Below, in pieces: positions 21,781 to 32,150 of a stretch of 64,000 nucleotides of DNA. The stretch lies in assembly GCA_047967505.1 (NCBI GenBank), contig CM106538.1; one strand, 5' to 3'. Position numbers and translations under genes: made by a program. Under the pieces are notes generated by a model that had not been told where the DNA came from, searched no databases, and saw nothing but the letters and a program-made list of their open reading frames with translations. This stretch comes from Dipteris shenzhenensis. Lineage: Eukaryota > Polypodiophyta > Polypodiopsida > Gleicheniales. The stretch's first letter is position 1. Every line of letters begins with the position of its first letter.

Positions 21781-24370
21781 GGATTTTATGTTGAATAACA
21801 AGAAAAACTATCTTGTAGTCACAAAGCACAATGTCACAAAGCAGCTATATAACCATCACAAAGTAGTAAAAACAACACAAGCACATGATGTACTTGAAGT
21901 CACAAAGAAAAAGCATTTAAAACGTAGCTAGAAAGATGTCACAAAGTACTAAAAATTTGATCATGAGCACAACTACACATTATTTAATTGTGTACAAAGT
22001 GCATGAACTTTGAGAAATACTAGAAACATAATTTGAACCTCCATATTACGTTTCCAAAATGTTGCAAACTCCATGTATACATGTCAAAACATAGTGTTGC
22101 CCAATGTAAAGAAATGCAACTTTATTATCAGGTCCACTTTTGAAGTCTCTTACTTACATGATGTTAACATGCCAACTAGGCCATAACACCTCCTTGCCAT
22201 GATGGTGCACAGCGTTGAAGCATTGACAAAAGCAATAAACCAAGCAAACCTAAAGCACACAAGAAGTAATAAGAAAAGCACAGTCATTTGGTTTTGTTGC
22301 GAACTCTTTAGCCAAGTAGTCAAATCCAATGACAAGCATTCATAAATCAATGATAAAGTAGAGACAAAGCACCCAAAAAAATCCCCCAAAGTATTCTAAT
22401 ACAAAAGTCAAAGTAGTGACAAGTCAGTTCTAAAGCGCTCATAAAGTAGCCATGAAGCACTTGGAAAGGGGTTAGTAAAGCTTAGTGATAACAAGGAAAA
22501 AGAAATCACTTGACAAAATTCCCATAAAGGAATCTGATACAGTTTTAATGTTGTGACAAAGCACTAATAAAGGAGATACAAATTAGATACAAATTTTATT
22601 GGGGAAGTTAGAACAACACCTTCACTAGGTTTCATTCATTGGGGGCATGGATGATTATTTTATGTTACTTTCACTTAAAAGAGAAACTCAAATACTAGTG
22701 CTGGAAGTTTGTATGTCCTAACGAAATTAAAGTTTAAAGTTTTTACAAGGATTGGAGACTTTTATGCTAAATATTTCGAAATTTCACCACAATTTACACC
22801 TTTTTTAAACAAAAAATCAAAGAAAATATATAGAACCATACTATATTTTATCAATACTGTGAAATTTAAAAATGACACTGATTGCAATTCAAAAGAGGAT
22901 TTCAGCTATCAAGTCAACCAAGTAGATCAGGATCCTTGGTGCATCGACAGCAGTGCATGGGGGACTCCATATCTCCCCAAGCATCCCAATTCAATGATAA
23001 AGTAATTGAAAAATAAATCGCATGCAATGATAAAGCACCAACAAGTAGATACGAAATTATGACAAAGCACTCAAATGTATTGTTGAATCATTAAAAAACT
23101 AGTCATAAATAAATAACCAAGAAATCCTAAAGACACAAAATATTAGAAAAGCATAATCACTTGGTTTCATTGTTGTTAAGTATCCCCCCAATTAGTCAAA
23201 TTCAATGAAAAGCATTAACAAAGCACCAACACAAATAATGACAAAGCAATAACCAAGTAATCCTAGAGCACACAAAAAGAAATTACAAGAGAACATGCAC
23301 TTGGTTTTGTTGCTAACTATCCCGCCAATCAGTCAAATTCAGTGATGCATTCATAGATTATGACAAGCAATGATGATAAAGCGGCAACACAAATCAATGA
23401 CAAAGCAATAGCACAAGTAGCTCAAACGCACACAAAAAGCACATTCTCTTGGTTTTGTTGCTCTTTATCCCCCCCAAGCATTCAAATTTAGTGACATGCA
23501 TTCACAAATTAGGGACAAATCCGTGACATAGCAATCATATGCAATGACAAAGAAGCATCAAATCAATGACAAAGATGTAATAAGCACTCACAAAGTAGTC
23601 AAAATGCAAGAAAGGACAAGGCACTCACTATTAGCACAAATTTGTGACAGAGTAGTCAAATGCAATGCCGAAGCATTAACAAAGTAGTTGTAAAGCAATA
23701 ACCAAGTAGTCCTAAAGAAGACAAAAGTAGTTTGAACAGCATATCACTCAGTTTTGTTACACACATTCAGGTATAATTGACAAAGCACCAACAAAAACCC
23801 CTCACAGTAGTCTAATAAAATGTCAAAGCAATGACAAAATAGTTCTAATGCACTCACAAAATAGTAATGAAGCACTCAGAAAGGGTAAAGCACCTTCAAT
23901 TGGTTTCATTACTTGGGGAACTCACTATCTCCCTAAGTAGTCAAATTTGGTGACAAATCTTGCACAAATCAGTGCAAAGAAATGACAAAGTAAATACAAA
24001 AATACTTCAAAGTGGTCTAATGCAATGACAAAGCAGCTCTACAACACTCACAAAGGAGTCATGAAGCACTCACAAAGGAGCGAGTTATGCACCTTCACTT
24101 GGTTTCATTTCTTGGGGGCTCAATATCTCCCCAAGCAATCCACTTCAGTGACAAATTTCATAAACCATTGACAAAGCAATGACAAAGTATTTACATGCAA
24201 TGATAAAGCGGTGAAATGTAATGTCAAATTAGTGACAAAGCTATCTTAAGCACACACAAAGTAGTTAGAATGTAGGAAAGGTACAAAGCACTCCCAAGCA
24301 CTCATCATCCCTTCAACAAACGAAGTCACAAAGCAGTATCAAAGTAGTCAAAGCACCAGTACTAGTGGAG
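21780..24370. repeat. Degenerate tandem/higher-order repeat field, core 'AATGACAAAGCA'
   Basis: A short word close to AATGACAAAGCACTCACAAA occurs dozens of times, mixed with 'AGTAGTCAAA' and 'CCTAAAGCACACAAA'. On top of it a longer unit recurs about every 130-350 bp, recognisable by ACTTGGTTTTGTTGC followed by 'TATCCCCCCAA' and 'TCAAATTCAGTGA' (about 22285, 23160, 23300, 23448, 23750, 23905 and 24098). This looks like a decayed satellite with two periodicities. Open frames in it arise from the repeat and are not genes. A Copia-derived segment interrupts it at about 22570-22965. Confidence 0.8.
22600..22965 (+). pseudogene. Copia protease-linker fragment embedded in the repeat field
   Basis: The open frame 22709-23005 contains NSKEDFSYQVNQVDQDPW at about 22880-22940, followed by CIDSSA where an active Copia protease has Y-I-D-S-G-A. 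The same linker (NPKEDYSYQVDQVEQDPWYI) occurs in the Copia remnant at 55200-55320 of this window, so the two come from one family. Immediately after CIDSSA the text changes to the local repeat, whose translation gives WGTPYLPKHPNSMIK, so the junction is sharp. The upstream part (22709-22880) is A/T-rich and not recognisable. Confidence 0.62.
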
Positions 24371-25080
24371 ACATCTTATACAATACCTAACACAATTTAA
24401 AAATGGTAACATTAGAGGATTGGGCAATACCATCCATTTTGCTACTGCAAGGATTTTTCTTGAGCACCCAAGTGACTTGCAAGTGAATCTTCCACACACA
24501 TATTGGCAAAACAAAATTGATGGTACGAATGTCTACATGGAAGCATACATGCAACAACAAACTCCATAGAGGGTGTGTCAATTTTACGAGCAAAAACCTA
24601 TGAGCAGGTTTATCCAAGCTTGTTTTTCAAGAGATTTGAAAAATTGTATTTCCTTAGGAAACATGGTTTTTACACTTTTATTTTCACTAGAACTAGATCA
24701 CTTTATCATAAAAATATACAGAATTGTCACACATTCAATTTTACATAACATAAATTTTCTTCTTCATAGACATCCTTTGTACCCCTATTATTACCTTTAA
24801 AAAGTGTTGAAAAATAATTCCTTTAAGGAACATCCCTCATAATCACTCTCAATGTAATAATATTATACATATTTAATCACTTATTAAACACATTTATATC
24901 AATATGATAAGAGCTTTCTAGTGTTTTAATAGCATAAATAACAAGATATTTATAGATATGTTTCTAAAGAAGTTTAAATTACTATAAATAAGTATTAACT
25001 TGGGCTTACATATCACTCTTATAAAATAGATTTAATATTTAATAATATATATGCAATATTTTCCAAAATATAACCCCATA
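24371..25080. other. AT-rich non-coding stretch
   Basis: No gene or named repeat. The DNA becomes strongly A/T-rich from about 24800 to 25080. Two opposing short frames at 24387-24617 and 24573-24800 have no family signal. Confidence 0.45.
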
Positions 25081-25165
25081 GATGTTCTCAAATGGGGTTT
25101 TTCAATCAATTTGAGTGGCTGAATGACTATATTTGGACATTCGATGTGAAAGTTATGCCACTTTT

Positions 25166-25196
25166 CCATGGTAGTTTCGCCAGCGAAACTACCTTG
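25166..25196. repeat. Near-perfect inverted repeat, 15-bp arms, 2-bp loop
   Basis: CCATGGTAGTTTCGC is followed after CA by GCGAAACTACCTTGG; one mismatch in 15 pairs, and the inner 11 pairs are perfect. A related half (GGTTTCGCAGGTGAAACTA) follows at about 25216-25234, again with self-complementary ends. In RNA it would be a stable hairpin; in DNA it could be a cruciform or a dyad-binding site. No gene context explains it. Confidence 0.8.
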
Positions 25197-25329
25197 GAAG
25201 ACCTACTTCAAAGGGGTTTCGCAGGTGAAACTATCTTAATGGCTTGCTTCAATGAGGTTTCTTTGGATAAACCCTTTCATGAGAGGGTTTTCAATGTCAC
25301 CCCCTATTAAGTAAAAGTTGTAAGAAGGA

Positions 25330-26180
25330 TCATAAGGGATTTTTCATAGAGAAGTCTTCTCTACATGTGGGTTTCTTCAAAAGTCATCCCATTATGTTAC
25401 TCACCATTCCCAAAGATTCATGTAAATATTTTTGTATAAAATGGGCATTGCTATAATACTTTGCATATTTCTAAAGGAAACTATGTTTTGTTTGGATCTA
25501 TTTTTGCCATATTTTTACATAGTTGGAAGCTTTTTTTTCGCTTCGCTCGGACGCACTGAAGATTTTGTTCGGAAAATGCTCGTCCCCCTCCACAGGCAGC
25601 ATAGCTCTTTGCAGTAATGAGACATATGAGATCATCTTCACCAGTCAAGGCAACTAGTGGAGCTGGGGAATTTGCAATAGGATGGTTTGAATACAGTCGT
25701 TGCATTCAACTTTAGAATTTCAATATTGGCAACTAAATTCTGAAATTGGGTCATCGAGGGTGCTACCACTTTTGAACTGTGCATGCGACTAATAGTAATC
25801 TGGCCCTTCCTCGAGTCTTTCTCAGTTCGTAGTTCTGAAGGCGCACCAACTTGAACCTTTCTTCACGTAAGCATCATAAGTGACATCAGTCTATGGATGT
25901 GTGCACAAAATTGGACGCAATAACAACAAGAGTGCTTAGAGAAAAAGCATGGCCTTCACAAGCCACAAGAGAGATTTGATTTGCAAGGTAAGACTAAGAG
26001 CACAATATTGCAACAGAGGCTGAGAGCACAATGTAGCAAGAGTAGATGTGGTGGCATGAGAAGGAAAGCGGGTTTGCAAGTTGAGGAAGCAGTGTAGCAA
26101 GAGAGGAAGTAGGTTTGCAAGCTGAGAGAGAGTGTGAGATCACGGACTTGAAAGCAGCAGTGTAGTAGGAGACGTGGTGT
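25330..26180. other. Low-information stretch with weak A/G-rich repeats
   Basis: No gene supported. From about 25990 to 26160 short words such as 'GCACAATGTAGCAAGAG' and 'GGTTTGCAAG-TTGAG' recur two or three times, suggesting a degraded minisatellite. Small frames on both strands are explained by this composition. Confidence 0.4.
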
Positions 26181-26185
26181 GCGGG

Positions 26186-26345
26186 CACTTACAATTGAAG
26201 TGGCTCATGATGTTTTGAAACTGTCACATTAACTAGATACTTCAAACATGCAAGTTGTCAAATCACTTACAGTTGAAGTGGCTTACGATGTTTTGAAATT
26301 ATCATGTTAACTGGATACTTCAAAAATGCAAGTTGTCAAATCACT
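26186..26345. repeat. Two tandem 78-bp repeats
   Basis: CACTTACAATTGAAGTGGCT at 26186 and CACTTACAGTTGAAGTGGCT at 26264 begin two adjacent units that stay alignable to GCAAGTTGTCAAATCACT. About ten substitutions separate them. Confidence 0.9.
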
Positions 26346-26559
26346 ATGCATGACGGATACATTTGTTTATTCCCCAAAAGTTCTATTCTCCAAAATTAAT
26401 AAGAACTCTTGAAGAGAGTTAAAAGAGTGCTTGTTTTTTCCAGAGAGGAGTTAAAAGAGTGCTTATTTAGCACATGCCTTTTTGCACAAAAAGCGTACCA
26501 ACCACACATGCATACACCCACCAAAGTACCATGGTTGCACAAATTCATCCTTAGAACCT

Positions 26560-27240
26560 GTGAAGTTGCAAATTATAATAGAACAATGTCATTTTTCAAA
26601 CGCCCATTGATATTTTTTATGGTCTCTCATCCCGAAGCTTTCTTTAAGATGTACAAATGTATCAATAGAAGGGTTTTTGGTGAAGATGTTAACCATGTTA
26701 TCCCTGGATGGACAATAGTGAGGTCAATGGTTCTGTCCTCAACACAACCCTGAATGCAATGCTGATGATTTTCAAACCATTAAAGATAATATTGTTTGCT
26801 ATGGCGATGCAACTCTGACTGTCATATTGAGTGGGAATGATCACACTATCGTTTGAATGATGTAAATCATAAGTTAAAGTTCTTCAACCACATGCATTCC
26901 ATAGTGGTTGCATTTGTTGCCTTGTATTTCACTTCACTAGATGACAAAGAGACCCTAGCTTGCTGAGCCATGAAGTGCAAGCTGAACTCAATGAGAAATA
27001 ATAGCCAAAACATTCATCGATGTCCTTTATCAATTATAGTTTGTGTACCCATAAAGGTCAATGTCCTAATTTCGCGTGATTGCGGGACAATGCCTAAACT
27101 GACGGGGAAACCTGTAGCATAGGCAATGTCAAGCCTCGTATGGCACAAATAAATGAGGTTGGACACTTACTACATATAAAGCATCCCATCAAATTATTTT
27201 GTTGCGTCATACTTGTTGCGGCCTATTCCAAACGGGAGAC
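26560..27240 (-). pseudogene. Copia RNase H and polyprotein C-terminus remnant
   Basis: On the minus strand, from high to low coordinates: DIAYATGFPVSLGIVPQSRE (about 27160-27100), QQARVSLSSSEVKYKA (about 26975-26925; the RNase H S-S-S-E-A-E-Y segment), then SQSCIAIANNIIFNG (about 26815-26775; the D-N-Q-S-A-I segment) and NMVNIFTKNPSIDTF (about 26700-26650; the A-D-I-x-T-K-x-L end of Copia polyproteins). These are the usual RNase H landmarks in the right order, with several stops and shifts. The antisense open frame at 26409-26753 is a shadow of this region. Reverse transcriptase is not seen upstream. Confidence 0.65.
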
Positions 27241-28116
27241 GGGAATTAGCTCATACAAACTGAAGGAGCAAAACTTCATTCCAGAAATATGAAGCCTTGG
27301 GTTATGTATAAATCCGCAAACCGACGTAACTAGATTAACCTAACTAGAGTTAATGCATAACCATACCATCAAAATATTCCTGCAAATCACTGCTCAAGGG
27401 TATGGCTGAAGCTCTGGCAATGTCTTAGTAGTACTGAAAGTAACTAAAGTACCTGGTTGCACAAATTAATCCATAGGAATATAGCAACCTATGGTAGTAC
27501 ACAAAAAGATACAAGATATAATAGCCTTAGTAGCAGACTTCAAAAGTGAAATACTAGAACTAGCTCATTGAAGACTTTGTCCACTTTAAATACTAGAACT
27601 AGTTCATAGACATAGAAGACTTCATCCACTTTAAAAAGGGAATTCAATATAGTGGAGACGAATCTGTAATAAGACAAAATGCAAACACCACACCTAATGA
27701 AATCATGAGAAAGTCACAAACTGTACTTCGCAGAAATCAAATGTCTTTTGAGGTATACTAATATGGAGGAAAAGGAGACTGGATTTCTAGAAACTCCCAA
27801 CCTTGTTCACCAAAGCACCTCACTTTCATCTTTTCATTCTCCTGGTCTGAGTCCGCCTCTAGCATCCAACCTTTCAAGAGGAATAGACACTACCATAGGT
27901 ACACTAAGATTACCCCACAAGAACACTTTCTGTTCTTGAAAACATGAAAGCGGTTAGCATCTCTGACGAGGCTATACTTTGGATATAAGCGCTTTAGCTG
28001 AATGGCAGTCTCTGCAGACCTGAAGATTATTTACAACATCTATGGGTACCCATTGGTGTATTAATCAGATAGCCAACTTGTCACTGTGCCCACATAACTC
28101 AAATTCCTCTAGATTA
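27241..28116. other. Spacer between Copia remnant and PPR gene
   Basis: No gene supported. Two 'AATACTAGAACTAG-T-TCAT' words (about 27549 and 27592) with following 'GAAGACTT' form a short direct repeat. The last few hundred bases are 3' of the PPR stop codon at 28117 and should include its 3' untranslated region. Confidence 0.45.
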
Positions 28117-30477
28117 TCATATATGTCCTGGGATAGCCAATGCAACTCTGGCTTCTTCCCTTAATTTGAAAGAAAGATCTTCTAGCTTTGCATATATATT
28201 ATTGGTTTTGGAATGTCCTGTATCCCCTACCAAAGATGAATGCACAATTCCGCTAACATCATTCCAACTCTGTTCTGGCTTCTTCCGTGCTTGTCCTTTT
28301 AATCTCGTTAACTCAACCTGCTTAGCGCCCTCCTGCATGCGAGCCTCTGCATAGATGTTAGACATCAAGACATAAGCTGCAGCATCCGTTTTATCCAATT
28401 CCACTGCATGTTCAAAGGCCCACCTTCCAAGCTCCAGATTCCCCCACTTCTGACAAGCACCCAACACAGTATGCCACAGCATGAGATTAGGACTGAGCGG
28501 CATCTTCTTTATCATCACTACTGCCTTGTCTAATTGGCCTGCACGGCCAAGGAGATCAACCATGCAATTGTGGTGCTCAATATTTGGAGTGATGCCATAG
28601 TCTTTGCTCATGGACTCAAAGTATGTCTGGCCCTTCTCCAGTAGACCTGTGTGACTGCATACACGAAGAATGCTAAGGAATGTGACCCCATCTGGTTTTA
28701 TGTCTTCTGCTCTCATTCTGTCAAGCATAACAAAAGCCTTCTCACTCTCTCCTAGCTGGGCATACCCTGCAATAAGTGCAGTCCACGAGACTGCATCTCG
28801 AACTGGAAGTTTGTCAAAAACTTCCTGTGCTTTTGCAAGCAAGCCACAATTGGCATACATATCAACCAAGGTATTAGCAACAAAAGGATCTCTTTCACAC
28901 AACCCCTTTCTCGCAATCTCAGCATGTATTTCTCGGCCCTTGTCTATGGCTCCTATGCTGCCACAAGCCTTCAAGCTGCAAACAAATGTGACCGCATCAG
29001 GAAAGACACCCTCCAATTGCATCTGTTCGAAACAGTTAAGCGCGTCCTGACCAAGGTCATGTTCAGCATACCCTGCAATAAGTGCATTCCAGGAGACTGC
29101 ATTTCGAATTGGAAGTTTGTCGAACACTTCCTGTGCATTTGCAAGCAAGCCACACTTGGCATACATATCGACCAAGATGCTACCAACAAAAGGATTTCTT
29201 TCCAACAACCCCATTCTCATAATCTCAGCATGTATTTCTCGGCCCTTGTCTATGGCTCCTACGCTGCCACAAGCCTTCAAGCTACAAATATATGTGACCG
29301 CATCAGGGGAGACACCGTCCAATTGCATCTGTTCGAAACACTTCAGCGCGTTCTGACCAAGGTCATGTTCAGCATACCCTGCGATAAGTGCAGTCCATGA
29401 GACTGCATCTCGAACTGGAAGTTTGTCAAACACTTCCTGTGCTTTTGCAAGCAAGCCACACTTGGCATACATATCAACCAAGGTGTTACCAACAAAAGGA
29501 TATCTTTCCAACAACCCCTTTCGTGCAATCTGAGCATGTATGTCTTGGCCCGTGTCTATGTCTCCTAAGCTGCCACAAGCCTTTAAGCTGCAAATAAATG
29601 TGACCGCACTTGGCGAGACGCCCTCCAATTGCATCTGTTTGAAACAGTTCAGTGCGTCCTGACCAAGGTCATGTTCAGCATACCCTGCAATAATTGCATT
29701 CCACGAGACTGCATTTCGCATTGGAAGTTTGTTAAACACTTCCTGTGCTGTTGCAAGCAAGCCACACTTGGCATACATATCGACTAAAGTGCTACCAACA
29801 AAAGGATTACTTTCCAACAACCCCATTCTCGTAATCTCAGCATGTATTTCTCGGCCTCTTTCTTTATCTTTCAGCCTGGCACAAGCCTTTAGTAAGGCCA
29901 CGAACGTATACTCACTAGGATGTACACAATCCTCCTGCATTTTTTGGTGCAGTATGAAGGCATGCTGTAACTCCCCACATTTAATATAACCTGTGATGAG
30001 AGAAGTCCAGGAATGCTCATTCCGATTAACCAACCTATCAAAAACCTGCTGGGCATCACACATGCTTCCAATTTCCACTAGCATTGGGACGACATAGTTA
30101 CCGAGTGACTTATGAGCTTCCAGCCCACTTTTGCGCAGGTAGGCATGCAAGCGCAGGGCATACGCTGGACTTTTGTGTTTTCTGCACTTGCACAAGATGC
30201 ATGTCAAGCTTTCAACCGAAGGCGGATGGGACATGTGTTCCAAAGAAGCGAGTGCCTCCTCTAAGCTAAGCTCTGGCAGCTGTGCTATGGGGCTGTGCAT
30301 GGCGTTGTTTGCAGTCTCCATTTTCTGGAGCGTGCCTTCAACCCAACTGGGATCGTGTATCCATAGCGACTCCTTGGTAAGTTTCTTGGGTGTGTCTGCT
30401 ACAGAAATACAGCAAAGGCCCAATCTATAGCTTGAGTTCAGCTCGTCATACACGAACTTTGTTGTTTCGATTGTCAA
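28117..30477 (-). CDS. PLS-class pentatricopeptide repeat protein with E-type C-terminus, no DYW
   Basis: A single uninterrupted frame of 786 residues, intronless as most plant PPR genes. PPR proteins bind organellar RNA one base per repeat; PLS types usually direct C-to-U editing in chloroplasts or mitochondria. Recognisable repeats run from about residue 90 to 700 with the triplet pattern P-L-S of 102 residues; the words HSWTSLITGY, AVSWNAIIAGY, AVSWTALIAGY mark units at residues 163, 265, 367, 469 and 571, exactly 102 apart. Units 265-570 are almost identical to each other. The C-terminus (from about 660: LWHTVLGACQKWGNLELG, then YVLMSNIYAE) is an E/E+ region; it stops at PGHI, before the DYW deaminase, so a DYW partner would be needed. 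The N-terminal 60 residues lack an obvious targeting peptide; a later start at residue 53 (METANNAM) is possible. A TATA box lies 61 bp upstream. Confidence 0.93.
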   Translation of the reverse strand: MTIETTKFVYDELNSSYRLGLCCISVADTPKKLTKESLWIHDPSWVEGTLQKMETANNAMHSPIAQLPELSLEEALASLEHMSHPPSVESLTCILCKCRKHKSPAYALRLHAYLRKSGLEAHKSLGNYVVPMLVEIGSMCDAQQVFDRLVNRNEHSWTSLITGYIKCGELQHAFILHQKMQEDCVHPSEYTFVALLKACARLKDKERGREIHAEITRMGLLESNPFVGSTLVDMYAKCGLLATAQEVFNKLPMRNAVSWNAIIAGYAEHDLGQDALNCFKQMQLEGVSPSAVTFICSLKACGSLGDIDTGQDIHAQIARKGLLERYPFVGNTLVDMYAKCGLLAKAQEVFDKLPVRDAVSWTALIAGYAEHDLGQNALKCFEQMQLDGVSPDAVTYICSLKACGSVGAIDKGREIHAEIMRMGLLERNPFVGSILVDMYAKCGLLANAQEVFDKLPIRNAVSWNALIAGYAEHDLGQDALNCFEQMQLEGVFPDAVTFVCSLKACGSIGAIDKGREIHAEIARKGLCERDPFVANTLVDMYANCGLLAKAQEVFDKLPVRDAVSWTALIAGYAQLGESEKAFVMLDRMRAEDIKPDGVTFLSILRVCSHTGLLEKGQTYFESMSKDYGITPNIEHHNCMVDLLGRAGQLDKAVVMIKKMPLSPNLMLWHTVLGACQKWGNLELGRWAFEHAVELDKTDAAAYVLMSNIYAEARMQEGAKQVELTRLKGQARKKPEQSWNDVSGIVHSSLVGDTGHSKTNNIYAKLEDLSFKLREEARVALAIPGHI
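28768..29685 (-). repeat. Three 306-bp tandem units inside the PPR gene
   Basis: The DNA word CAAGGTCATGTTCAGCATAC recurs at 29053, 29359 and 29665, period exactly 306 bp (102 codons, one P-L-S triplet). The units are far more alike than the outer repeats of the same protein, pointing to recent unequal crossover or gene conversion rather than ancient repeat structure. Confidence 0.9.
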
Positions 30478-30537
30478 ACCACTGGGAAGCGCTCAGTACT
30501 TAATTTAACTGCGTTTGCAGAATTGTATGGGTGTCGC

Positions 30538-30544
30538 TTTATAT
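30538..30544 (-). promoter_or_regulatory. TATA box of the PPR gene
   Basis: The minus strand reads CCATATAAAGCG, with the core about 61 bp before the ATG at 30477. It predicts a leader of roughly 30 bases. Upstream lie (CT)n and (CA)n tracts, a common arrangement in plant promoters. Confidence 0.55.
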
Positions 30545-30748
30545 GGTACAGTGGGGGAGGCTGGGAATGGACCAAAAACTAAAGCATTGGCACATGGCCC
30601 TGTGAGACGACAGACAGACAACATGCGAAATCAAATGGAATAAAGAAACAAGAAAACAAGAACTCCGTAGTGTATTAGATGTACAAATTTTAATGCAAAG
30701 GGAGAACTCATCCATGGAAGAGTAGGAAGTCATGCCATACATGATAGA

Positions 30749-30779
<31 letters not shown>

Positions 30780-30922
30780 ATTCTAATTTATTGGTATGTG
30801 TGTACGCGTGTGTGTATCTTTGTGTGTGTTTGTTAGCACTCTTCCAGGCAGCTCTCTACTTAGAGTTTTGTTAAAAAGTGTCCCACACACTTTGTTGCCA
30901 AGTGGCCCCCTTCTATTTTGAT

Positions 30923-30954
<32 letters not shown>

Positions 30955-31096
30955 GCACGCACGCGCACCAGACTTTGCAAATTTCTTTGCATTTGTAAGC
31001 GCTTGCATCGTCCACAATCATTTGCATCTGGCAGAACTTAAGGCAGTGCTCATGAGTACTTGTACTCACTTGTTCTCCTATATAAACACAAAATCT
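30545..31096. repeat. Upstream region of the PPR gene with GA/CT and CA/GT microsatellites
   Basis: CT tracts at about 30750-30775 and 30922-30942, the second running directly into (CA)n and GCAC units to about 30968; a GT-rich run (TGTGTGTAC..GTGTGTATC) at about 30797-30831 is the near-complement of that CA run. No gene; the open frames here are microsatellite translations. Confidence 0.85.
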
Positions 31097-32150
31097 TTAA
31101 ACTCTAAAAAACATAAGTCCACACAGCACAAGATAGACACTAACTACATGAGTGATATCATACTGTGTATCATCACCAGTGCATTCATGCCCATGATCGC
31201 TAGGAATCACCTCATCAAACGATTCCTCATGAGATGTCATGTGGTTAGATGCTCCTGAGTCAATGTACCAAACATCTTCCAAACCAGCATCATTAGACTT
31301 ATGACCTTGCATGTGTTTCATGGCAAATAACTTATCTAAGGATCCCTCATTTGCATTACTAGAGGAAGCATAATGTCCCTCCTAATTTGATTTTGCCCTT
31401 TGATTTGCTTGCTTTTTGAAGCAATCCTTAGCAATGTGACCAATTTTCCCACAATAGTGACATTCTTTATTCCTATTTGATTGATCAACATGTTGTAAAG
31501 GTTGCTGCCATGCACCGCTACCTCTAGATCCATATCTCCCCCTTGCTTGGAACCATTCTCTGCCTCTTTGAATTTGTGCATTTTGATTTCCCCAGCTTTG
31601 GTTCTGATTCTATGAATAAGATGCATTCCTAAAATCACCTCGACGATGAGATGAGCATCTTCCTCTTCCACCTCTAGCTCTCTTATTAGAGTAAAACACA
31701 GCATCTCTACTCTTTGAACTACTAGAGCCACTGTTCAATACAAGCTTAACTTCCTCATGAATCAAGAGAGCAACCAGCTCATTAAAATCTGGCATATCCT
31801 TCCTCACTGAAATAGACGTATCAAAGGAGTTATATTTAGGTCCAAGACCATGAAGAGTCACTGCAACCATGCCATCCTTATCCACCGGTGCATTAATAGA
31901 TGCCAACTAATCTGTAGTGGTCTTTATCTCTATTACATATTCCGGTATACTTCTCCTAATTCTTGACATATTAAACTTTTACTTTAGATGAATCTTTCTA
32001 GCACTTGTAGTTGTGCCATAATACTTGGTTAAGATATCCCATGCATCCTTAGGTGATTTGCAATTCATAATTTGCATAATCATTGCATTTGAAATACATA
32101 TTGAAAACCAATGAAGCACCTTCGCTAGAGGCTCATGGAGCGGCACATCA
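31097..32150 (-). pseudogene. Copia-type gag and start of protease
   Basis: Minus strand, high to low: IMQIMNCKSPKDAWDILTKY (about 32085-32025; the UBN2 gag core K-x-x-W-x-x-L), a long open piece 31906-31610 containing VTLHGLGPKYNSF, an R/G-rich region (RARGGRGRCSSHRRG), a CCHC zinc knuckle CHYCGKIGHIAKDC (about 31465-31424), and VWYIDSGASNHMTSH at about 31270-31225, the protease active-site segment with an intact D-S-G. It then loses similarity near 31130. Frame breaks separate the pieces. The reverse-transcribing half is missing, so this is a 5' fragment. The similarity to Copia gag-PR of plants is unambiguous by motif order. Confidence 0.85.

Noticed and set aside
22150-22389. 79-codon minus-strand frame with hydrophobic stretch
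   Set aside because: It lies inside the degenerate satellite and is explained by its repeat words.
28670-30430. Several 60-158 codon plus-strand frames opposite the PPR gene
   Set aside because: They repeat with the same 306-bp period and lie wholly inside the PPR coding sequence, so they are antisense shadows.
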